From Pseudobacter sp. (GTDB lineage: Bacteria; Bacteroidota; Bacteroidia; Chitinophagales; Chitinophagaceae), in NCBI GenBank assembly GCA_017849455.1, contig JAFIGX010000022.1, forward strand, positions 372,001 through 436,000: 64,000 nt of DNA, read 5' to 3'. Shown one piece after another: positions 41,789-48,700 of this stretch. Position numbers and translations under genes: made by a program. How positions within the stretch are numbered: position 1 is the stretch's first letter; the number at the start of each line of letters is the position of its first letter. The notes under the pieces are model-generated. The model worked only from the letters and a program-made list of their open reading frames with translations, had not been told where the DNA came from and searched no databases.

Positions 41789-41935
41789 ATGAAGAAAAAG
41801 GTAACTAAAAAACGAGCATCCAAATACGATAAAAAATTATCAATTGATGGCATCTTTACTGATGTGATCAAAATATCTGTACAACCAGGAGAGAAAAAAG
41901 AAATGCCTAAAAAAGCTGCCAAAAGGAAAAAGTAA
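41789..41935 (+). CDS. 48-residue basic protein of unknown function
   Basis: ATG at 41789, TAA at 41933-41935. The product is MKKKVTKKRASKYDKKLSID, then a GIFTDVIKISVQPG core and a MPKKAAKRKK tail: strongly basic ends around a short hydrophobic middle. It starts 6 bp after the PIN-like gene and may be the third gene of that message. Tiny proteins with KYDxKL..xGxFxDVxK patterns occur in other Bacteroidota as I recall, which supports it being real. Nucleic-acid binding is possible from the charge. It converges with the XRE gene with no gap. Confidence 0.6.
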   Translation: MKKKVTKKRASKYDKKLSIDGIFTDVIKISVQPGEKKEMPKKAAKRKK

Positions 41936-42217
41936 TCATTTCTTCTTATCCCGGAATCCTTCACTGAAAAACTCCTGAATATCAACATCTAAAGCTATCA
42001 GTGTTTTCACCAGGCTACTGATCTGCATATCTACCTGCCCACGTTCATATTTACCGAACTGCGCTCTATCGAGATCATGCTGGAAAGCAAATTTTTCTGA
42101 GGACTTGTGGCCTTTGGCTTTACGCAAGGCTTTTATACGCTCACCAATTTTTTTGAGGATTCGTTGATGTTCTTCTAAAAAGAAATCCGGGTCATTTGAT
42201 TTTTTCCTATCAACCAT
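41936..42217 (-). CDS. XRE-family transcriptional regulator
   Basis: 93 residues from the ATG at 42217 (MVDRKKSNDPDFFLEEHQ); the frame extends to 42253 but without a better start. A Cro/CI-type HTH occupies about residues 24-80: RIKALRKAKGHKSSEKFAFQHDLDRAQFGKYERGQVDMQISSLVKTLIALDVDIQEFF. No toxin gene is adjacent on its strand. It may control element genes, such as the plus-strand units on either side. Confidence 0.85.
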   Translation of the reverse strand: MVDRKKSNDPDFFLEEHQRILKKIGERIKALRKAKGHKSSEKFAFQHDLDRAQFGKYERGQVDMQISSLVKTLIALDVDIQEFFSEGFRDKKK

Positions 42218-42330
42218 GCGATAAAGTAAATAAATCCCCGTGTCATACACCACTTATTATACTACCGGGAATTATAAGCATCTTTTTATGACAAATTCTC
42301 TTTAAATTTATGATCAGTACTCTATGAGCA

Positions 42331-42460
42331 TATATTTGCGAAGCCATTAAACATATTTGATGCTTTCGCTTTGATTCCTGTTTCCGAAAACTGGTAATTT
42401 TCTTTGTACACGGGATGAAAAGTGAGAAGCCCACTGCCTTTGGCGTGGGTTTTCTTCTTA
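42331..42460 (+). ncRNA. Candidate small RNA unit: TATATTTG promoter box to intrinsic terminator
   Basis: TATATTTG at 42331-42338 is a full -7 match. About 90 bp later, AGCCCACTGCC-TTT-GGCGTGGGT (42428-42450) forms a stem followed by TTTTCTTCTT, a good intrinsic terminator. The predicted RNA would be roughly 105-115 nt and has no credible reading frame. Lies in the 710-bp gap between the XRE gene and the DUF5678 gene. No known RNA family is recognised. Confidence 0.35.
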
Positions 42461-42603
42461 TTCGTGTACAGGGTATACCAGTACCTCGGAACGATAAGGT
42501 AGAGACCTGCGCCAAATTTTTTTTGCTGATATACGAAACAAGAATGCAAGAGCAGATCAAACCTTTTTCATAGGATAAGGTTTAGTGGTTCTGGCACTGA
42601 ATT

Positions 42604-42715
42604 AGTACCGCAGTCCTGTTCTCTACGGGCATTGCGCGGGATTTCAGGACTGGTACAGCGCGTTTTGTACCAGCTTGTTTTTAAAGATAGCCTGCTGGTT
42701 CTCCGGTGGGCTTTC
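42604..42715 (+). promoter_or_regulatory. Candidate attenuator: mutually exclusive hairpins with two terminators
   Basis: AGTACC-GC-AGTCCTG (42604-42618) can pair with CAGGACT-GGTAC (42645-42656). The same CTGGTACA (42650-42657) can instead pair with TGTACCAG (42666-42673), a stem followed by CTTGTTTTT, i.e. an intrinsic terminator. A third stem, AGCCTGCTGG-TTCT-CCGGTGGGCT (about 42688-42711, with G-U pairs) is followed by TTTCTTT. The alternation of the first two stems is the layout of attenuators or riboswitch expression platforms. It lies about 210 bp upstream of the DUF5678/retropepsin pair. Confidence 0.4.
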
Positions 42716-42927
42716 TTTATTTCCCCCCTAATAATGGTTTACCATTATTAGTTAACTACTTCGCTATTGCGGAATCTACGCAAATTTACCGTTGGTATAG
42801 GATTTGTAACTTTTGCTTTACTAAATGTGTTATTTTGTGCGTAATACGCAACTTTAATGCGACTTTTTTAGTCATTAAAATGACATTCCTCTTTAAATTG
42901 ACCGTGAACGAACCTAAATGTAACATT

Positions 42928-43137
42928 ATGGACAACAAAAACAACTGTAATACTGATGATATTACACTGGTTGTTTCTCCTCAAAGTCCTGATACTAGAT
43001 GGGTGGCAATAGATGAAGACAATATCATCATTTCTGAAGGCAAGACCCCCGATGAAACAATCAAAAAAGCTAAAGAAACTGGAAAGGAATTTACACTGAT
43101 GTTTGTACCTAAAGCAGATAATACATATTTTTTCTAA
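42928..43137 (+). CDS. DUF5678-like small protein (candidate antitoxin of the retropepsin)
   Basis: 69 residues from the ATG at 42928 (MDNKNNCNTDDITLVVSP); an open frame extends upstream to 42706 but that part crosses terminator-like hairpins and is not protein-like. The core TRWVAIDEDNIIISEGKTPDETIKKAKETGKEFTLMFVPK fits DUF5678 (WVAld..iiasG.t..e..kkAkekG.....l.fVP). Acidic (about 13 Asp/Glu). Its stop TAA shares its last A with the ATG of the aspartic protease gene, the same TAATG coupling as in the DUF433/PIN pair of this element. A role as partner or inhibitor of the protease is inferred from this coupling. Confidence 0.7.
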   Translation: MDNKNNCNTDDITLVVSPQSPDTRWVAIDEDNIIISEGKTPDETIKKAKETGKEFTLMFVPKADNTYFF

Positions 43138-43568
43138 TGGCTACACATGTGTATTCTTTTGCTAAAGGAACAAACGAAATTTACCGTCCTCTTCTGCCTA
43201 TTGTAATCATTAACCCAATTAACAAAGCCAGCATAAATTTTTGGGGATTATTAGATTCGGGGGCAGACGAATGTATGTTTCCCAAAATTGTTGCTGATAA
43301 CCTTGGTCATGATTTAAAGGGTTCTACAGCCGTCTACACTTCTAATCAGGGTATTGGTGAAAATAAAGTTGATCTATGGAAACATCCATTTAAAATTCAA
43401 CTACTCTCGCCCGATAGAAAGACAATTGTCTGGAAAAGCAAGGATTGTTTGATTGGCTGCACAGATCATGACAATGTTCCAGTCCTATTGGGATATACGA
43501 CCTTCTTATCGAATTTTAAAATAACACTTAACTATCCCACCAAGAAAATATTAATAGAGATTAATTAA
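43137..43568 (+). CDS. Retropepsin-like aspartic protease
   Basis: 143 residues, one domain. The catalytic motif is LLDSGADECMFPKIVADNLG with Asp40-Ser41-Gly42-Ala43, and the second conserved region is VPVLLGYTTFLSNFKITLNYPTKKILIEI (the ..iLGr..fl..f...fd.. end of retropepsins). Enzymes of this type work as homodimers, each chain giving one Asp. There is no signal peptide, so it should act in the cytoplasm. It is translated with the DUF5678 gene and is the last gene before the right terminal repeat. No retroelement genes (reverse transcriptase, integrase) are present, so it is not a retroviral polyprotein remnant. Confidence 0.82.
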   Translation: MATHVYSFAKGTNEIYRPLLPIVIINPINKASINFWGLLDSGADECMFPKIVADNLGHDLKGSTAVYTSNQGIGENKVDLWKHPFKIQLLSPDRKTIVWKSKDCLIGCTDHDNVPVLLGYTTFLSNFKITLNYPTKKILIEIN

Positions 43569-43579
43569 AAGAAAAACCG

Positions 43580-43604
43580 TTGTCCCAACTCATATATAGT
43601 TGCC
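43580..43604 (-). repeat. Right terminal inverted repeat of the transposon
   Basis: 25 bp, starting TTGTCCCAACTC and ending ATATAGTTGCC, the exact reverse complement of 38945-38969. Confidence 0.92.
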
Positions 43605-43612
43605 CAAAACCT
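43605..43612. repeat. Target-site duplication, right copy
   Basis: CAAAACCT, identical to 38937-38944. Removing the element and one copy would restore a continuous host sequence GCTTTAACAAAACCTGCGCT. Confidence 0.9.
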
Positions 43613-43629
43613 GCGCTAATGACCGTTCG

Positions 43630-43743
43630 TTAAGTTGACAGGTTGAAAAGTTGAAAGGTTAACATGGAGATTGCCGCGTTATGCAACCCCTTATCAACCT
43701 TTCAACAATTTAACCTGTTAACCATACCTTTTAACCTTTCAAC
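43630..43743 (+). repeat. Family B word-reiterated palindrome, copy 2
   Basis: Left arm about 43630-43663: TTAAGTTGACAGGTTGAAAA, then GTTGAAAGGTTAACA. Right arm about 43691-43743 with TTATCAACCTTTCAAC, TTTAACCTGTTAACC and TTTTAACCTTTCAACC. Spacer about 28 bp. Immediately outside the transposon and just upstream of the uxaA promoter box, which follows the last word directly. Confidence 0.75.
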
Positions 43744-43745
43744 CC

Positions 43746-43753
43746 TACCTTTG
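43746..43753 (+). promoter_or_regulatory. Candidate -7 box of uxaA
   Basis: TACCTTTG, a full TAnnTTTG match, 29 bp upstream of the uxaA ATG. The normal -33 position falls inside the family B repeat and has no TTTG. A near-copy TACCTTTT occurs within the repeat at about 43725. Confidence 0.5.
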
Positions 43754-43782
43754 TAATATTTCTACATTGAACATCAACACTC

Positions 43783-45429
43783 ATGGGTAATAAGATCTTA
43801 AAAGCGCACGAAGCCGATAATGTCATCGTAGCACTGTCAGATTTAAAAAAAGATGAATCTGTACTTTTGAATGGAAATAGCTATACTTTAAAGGACACTA
43901 TCCCTGCCAAACACAAATTTTTTGCTTCCGACCTCCAGAAAGGCGATGATATCACCATGTATGGTGTACTGGTCGGCAAAGTGCAGTCGCCGGTATCGAA
44001 AGGTTCCCTGATGACCACCGACAATGTAAAACATGCCGCCCAGCCTTATTCATTCCGTGATGCCCATTATACCTGGCAGGCCCCTGATGTTTCGAAGTTC
44101 ACAGGCCGCACTTTCAAAGGTTATGTACGCGATGACGGCCGCGTAGGCACTGCCAATTACTGGCTTTTCATCCCTACCGTTTTTTGCGAGAACCGTAACC
44201 TCGATGTTATCCGTGAGGCCATGCAGAATGAATTGGGCTACGGCGTTAGCGATAAATACAAAAAGTTCACCCGCATGCTGGTAGATTCCTACCGGGAAAG
44301 CGGAACGGCTCCCACACAATGGCCCGATCTCTCCCCCGCGCTGGAAAAAGCCGGAGCCCGTCCATTCAAAAATATCGACGGCATCAAGTTCCTGAACCAC
44401 CAGGGCGGTTGCGGTGGCATCCGGCAGGATGCCGCCATCCTCAGTAAACTGCTCGCTGCCTATTGCGATCATCCCAATGTAGGCGGTATCACCGTGCTGA
44501 GCCTGGGTTGCCAGAACCTCCAGGTGAAAGACCTGCTCCAGGATATCAAAGAACGCAATCCATCTTTCCATAAGCCGTTGCTCATTTTCGAACAACAGCA
44601 GTCCCAAAGTGAAGAATCGATGATCGCTACTGCTATCCAGCAAACTTTCGAGGGATTGATCGAACTGAACAAGATGGAGCGGCAGCCCGCGCCACTTGAT
44701 CAACTGACCGTTGGTGTGAAATGCGGTGGCAGCGATGGTTTTTCAGGCATCTCCGCCAACCCGGCCGTTGGTTATGCCGCCGACCTGCTCGTGGGCCTCG
44801 GCGCCAAAGTGTTGCTGGCAGAATTTCCCGAGCTCTGCGGCGTAGAACAAAATATCGTGGACCGTTGCATGAATGAGGCATCTGCCCGGAAGTTCATGCA
44901 CCTTATGCGTTCCTACGAAACGCTTGCGCATAATGCAGGCTCAGGTTTTCACATGAACCCATCTCCCGGCAATATCAAGGACGGGATCATCACCGATGCC
45001 ATGAAATCGGCAGGGGCCGCCAAAAAAGGAGGCACTTCACCGGTAGTGGATGTACTCGATTATACAGAACCCGCTACCAAACCGGGCCTCAACATGGTAT
45101 GCACCCCGGGCAATGATGTGGAAGCCACTACCGGCAAAGCCGCAGCAGGCGCTACGCTCATATTGTTCACGACCGGACTGGGCACGCCTACCGGCAATCC
45201 TGTTTGTCCGACCATTAAAGTAGCTACCAATTCCAGGCTGGCTACCCGCATGAAAGATATCATCGATATCGATACCGGCCCTATCATCGAAGGCCAAAAG
45301 ACCATTGAACAAATGGGAGAAGATATTCTCGAATTTTGTATCAAGGCAGCCAGTGGTGAAGTGGTCCCGAAAGCAGTACAGTTGAACCAGGATGATTTCA
45401 TTCCCTGGAAACGCGGCGTAAGTTTGTAA
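43783..45429 (+). CDS. uxaA: Altronate dehydratase family protein
   Basis: 548 residues. An N-terminal SAF domain (about 5-95: ILKAHEADNVIVALSDLKKDE) is joined to the UxaA/GarD dehydratase core: FKGYVRDDGRVGTANYWLFIPTVFC, NHQGGCGGIRQDA (metal/substrate Cys-His region), VLSLGCQNLQ, VGVKCGGSDGFSGISANPAVG, and CTPGNDVEATTGKAAAGATLILFTTGLGTP. It converts D-altronate to 2-keto-3-deoxygluconate in hexuronate use, though related galactarate dehydratases share these motifs. No other hexuronate genes are next to it. A PL6 lyase lies 15 kb away. Confidence 0.87.
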   Translation: MGNKILKAHEADNVIVALSDLKKDESVLLNGNSYTLKDTIPAKHKFFASDLQKGDDITMYGVLVGKVQSPVSKGSLMTTDNVKHAAQPYSFRDAHYTWQAPDVSKFTGRTFKGYVRDDGRVGTANYWLFIPTVFCENRNLDVIREAMQNELGYGVSDKYKKFTRMLVDSYRESGTAPTQWPDLSPALEKAGARPFKNIDGIKFLNHQGGCGGIRQDAAILSKLLAAYCDHPNVGGITVLSLGCQNLQVKDLLQDIKERNPSFHKPLLIFEQQQSQSEESMIATAIQQTFEGLIELNKMERQPAPLDQLTVGVKCGGSDGFSGISANPAVGYAADLLVGLGAKVLLAEFPELCGVEQNIVDRCMNEASARKFMHLMRSYETLAHNAGSGFHMNPSPGNIKDGIITDAMKSAGAAKKGGTSPVVDVLDYTEPATKPGLNMVCTPGNDVEATTGKAAAGATLILFTTGLGTPTGNPVCPTIKVATNSRLATRMKDIIDIDTGPIIEGQKTIEQMGEDILEFCIKAASGEVVPKAVQLNQDDFIPWKRGVSL

Positions 45430-45482
45430 GGTCCGGGACATTGTATTTTTTCAAGATATACTCCTCAACTTTTTCAGCAAAG

Positions 45483-45509
45483 ACCTCACCTTCACCGGTG
45501 AGGTTTTTT
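45483..45509 (+). terminator. Intrinsic terminator after uxaA
   Basis: ACCTCACC (45483-45490), loop TTCACC, GGTGAGGT (45497-45504) followed by TTTTT. A perfect 8-bp stem 54 bp after the uxaA stop. Confidence 0.8.
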
Positions 45510-45743
45510 ACGTTCTTTCTCCACCAATTTGCGTGTATCCCTGCGTGCATTCCCCGATACTCCAGGCAGGATCTTCCCGTAGCGTTGGACCAGGCCCGTT
45601 CGCCGGACGAACCCCGCCCTATTTTCCTATCTATTATGTCTTTAGAACGCCGTCCCAGACCATACTAACCACGAACTTTCGGTCGTTATTAAGAAAAAAG
45701 CTAACTTAACGTCATTCCTCCGTCCCGTATCCCTAAAATTCCG
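45510..45743. other. Gene-free stretch upstream of the subtilase
   Basis: No gene, repeat or clear promoter box. A 75-codon plus frame starting at 45441 spans the terminator and is not credible. The subtilase promoter should be here. Confidence 0.4.
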
Positions 45744-45746
45744 TTG

Positions 45747-48700
45747 ATGAAGCAGTTATACGCAATAGTCATCTACTGTTTATTGTTTGCCATTCCTGCA
45801 TTTTCCCAGAAACCGGGAACAAAAGTGCAGTTGAGGTCCGGCTCCATGGCCCCGCTCAGCGAGAACCAGGCCAACCGCATCTCCGCCGGTTTGAGACAGC
45901 GGATGCAGTTCCATCAAAAACATTATGTGTTGTTACGTTTCAGCCAGCTTCCATCTGCTGCCATGCACAGGGACCTGGCGGTGCAGGGCATTCGTCTGTT
46001 CGATTATGTTCCCGGTAACGCTTTTTTTGCCGAGCTTCCTGAACAGCTTTCTTTACGTAACCTCAAACAATATAAGGTGGCCGATGTGTTCGCTGTTGAT
46101 CCCTCCCTGAAGATCAGCCGGCAGCTTCAACAGCAGGAACAGCCGGGCCCCGGCCAGGTGGTGGCCGTCAGTTTTTTCGGGAGCCTTTCGAAGCATGAAG
46201 TGGAGGGCGAACTGACCAAAGCCGGTGCGGAATTACTTGAAACGGAGATCCGCCCCAATGGTATCGTATTCGTAAAAGCACAGGGAGAAGTGCTGAATAA
46301 GATCGCCAGCCTCCCCTTCGTTACTAACGTTGACCTGCAAATGCTGAAAGACGAATTACTGAATTATAATAACCGCGCTGCCGGTGGGCTCTCTGCGCTG
46401 GCATTACCGGCTAAGAACCTGCAGGGCAGAGGAGTCACGATCGGCGTGGGTGATAATGGCGATGTGCGCCACGTAGACCTTACCGGCCGGCTGATCGTCC
46501 GTACGCCGCTCGTATCGGGCAGTCATGGTACCCACGTCACCGGCACCGTGGCCGGCGCAGGGATCAAAGACCCAAGGTACAAAGGGATGGCGCCCAAGGC
46601 TATCGTCATCAGCCAGAACATGAGCCGGATCCTTGTCAATACACCTTTATATGCAGGTGAATTCGGTATGGTGCTCACCAATAATTCCTATCATTCCAGC
46701 ATAGAGGGCTGCCCGGGCACCGGCACTTATGATGCCCTCAGTAATTATGTAGATGATCAGCTCAATAACAATGCTTCGCTGTTGCATGTTTTCGCTGCCG
46801 GCAACGACGGTGCGCTGACCTGTTCCCCTTTTCCCAATTCTTTCGGCACCGTGCGTTCAGGTTTTCAGAGCAGCAAGAATGCACTGGTAGTAGGCAATTA
46901 TAATTACCGGTTCAACCTGATCGATCCTCCTTCCAGCCGTGGGCCGTTGAAAGACGGGCGATTGAAGCCCGAGATCATGGCCGGCGGCGCCGGCACTACC
47001 TCCACCACGCCGGGCAATAATTATGGCAACAGCAACGGCACGAGTATGTCGGCCCCTGCTGTAACAGGTACACTGGCCTTGTTGTACGAACGGTACCGCC
47101 AGTTACATGGAGGCGCCAATCCACCTGCCATCCTCATCAAGGCAGCGGCCTGTAACGGCGCTGATGACATGGGCAACCCCGGACCCGATTACAGCTATGG
47201 CTTCGGCAAGCTGAATGCCCCCAATGCATTGGAGATATTGGAAAGCAATCATTATTTTATCAATGATATCAGCAACGGCAATACGGCAACCCATACTATC
47301 CCCGGCATCCCGGCCGGCGCGTACCAGGTAAAGGTCATGTTGTACTGGAATGATCCTGCTGCTTCACCGGCCGCTCCCACAGCACTTGTCAATAACCTCG
47401 ATCTTACGGTCACCGGAACGGACAATATTGTCCATCGCCCGCTGGTGTTGAATCCCAATCCGGCTAACGTCAACGACCCCGCGACAGAAGGGGTCGATAA
47501 CCGAAACAATATCGAACAGGTGGTGATCACCAATCCGCCTGCCGGCGATCTTACGGTAAATGTGCAAGGCACCAATATCCCCGGTGGCGTTCAGCATTAC
47601 GTAGTAGTATACCAGGTCATACAGCCCTCTGTATGGGTAGAATATCCTTTCGGTGGTGAAAGGATCGTGCCCGGTGAAACAGAGTATATCCGCTGGAATG
47701 CCTTTGGCGGAGGTAACAATACTTTCACCCTCGAATATTCGCTCGACAATGGCGGCGCCTGGACAACCATCGATGCCAACGTGCCTGCCACCAGCCGCCT
47801 CTATGCCTGGACATTCCCGGCCAGTCCCAGTAACCAGGCATTGGTGCGTGTTACACAAAACACTACCGGGCTGAGTGATGTCAGTGACCAGGATTTTACC
47901 ATCCTGGGGCAGCCTGCCATCACTGCCACCAATCCATGCCCCGGTTATATACAACTCAATTGGGCGGCCATCCCGTCCGCCACTGGTTACGAGATCTTAA
48001 AACTGCAGGGTGATAGTATGAAGGTGGCAGGAAGCACTAACGGCACCGCTTACCTGCTGGATGAGTTAGGCAAAGACAGTTCTTATTGGGTAGCAGTGCG
48101 GGCTTTGATCGGCAGTTCACCTGGCCGCGCTTCCATAGCAGCCAATCTCACACCCAATGGCGGCAATTGTGCGGCTGCTACTTTCAATAACGATCTCACC
48201 ATCGATTCGATGCTCTCACCCGTTTCAGGCCGTATGCACACCAGCTCACAGCTGGGTCTCCAGCCTATCCAGGTAAGGATCAGGAACAATGGGTCTGTGC
48301 CTGTCAGCGGGCCTTATGATATTTTCTACCAGGTGAATGGCGGAAGCGTGGTGCAACAAACCAGCTCCGTAGTGGTCCCTGCGGCGTCTACAGTGAATTT
48401 CAGTTTTCCGTCCTATGATTTTTCCGCCACCGGCACTTACACCCTGAAAGTATGGGTACGATTTGCGGCCGATGCACAGGTAAGTAATGATACGATCAAT
48501 AGTATCGTGAAGCATTTGCAGAACGACCCGATCATATTGAACCCGGCTTTCACAGAAAGTTTCGAAACTGCAACAGATCGAACTTATACCAGCAAGACCA
48601 TCGGGCTCGATGGCCTCGACCGCGGCGATTTCAATACCAGCAATACCAATGGAAGGGTGCGCGCTTTCATCGATCCCGGCTTCGCACGCACAGGCAGCAA

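Larger units (their letters stand above)
38945..43604. mobile_element. 4.66-kb IS1595-family transposon with passenger genes
   Basis: Perfect 25-bp terminal inverted repeats at 38945-38969 (begins GGCAACTATATATGAG, ends TTGGGACAA) and 43580-43604, flanked by an 8-bp duplication CAAAACCT. Inside, one IS1595-type transposase gene, a HicB-like/small-protein pair, a DUF433/PIN-like pair, a 48-residue basic protein, an XRE regulator, structured non-coding DNA and a DUF5678/retropepsin pair. The interior is visibly richer in A+T than the host genes on both sides. The perfect TIRs and duplication suggest a recent insertion, between the sulfur cluster and uxaA. Loaded IS1595-family elements are known in general; this gene set is new to me. 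Confidence 0.92.

Noticed and set aside
42243..42560. 105-codon minus-strand frame upstream of the XRE gene
   Set aside because: Spans a terminator-like hairpin and has no recognisable domain; more likely non-coding.
42706..42927. 74-residue N-terminal extension of the DUF5678 gene
   Set aside because: It starts inside a terminator hairpin and reads as Cys/Phe-rich random sequence; the DUF5678 core needs only the ATG at 42928.
43137..43568. Retropepsin as sign of a retroelement or retron
   Set aside because: There is no reverse transcriptase, integrase or msr/msd-like unit in the element; the transposase is of IS1595 type.
43630..43743. Reiterated words as a CRISPR array
   Set aside because: Words are short, irregular and arranged as two complementary arms. 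There are no constant repeats with unique spacers and no cas genes.
45441..45668. 75-codon plus-strand frame after uxaA
   Set aside because: Crosses the uxaA terminator and has no family features.
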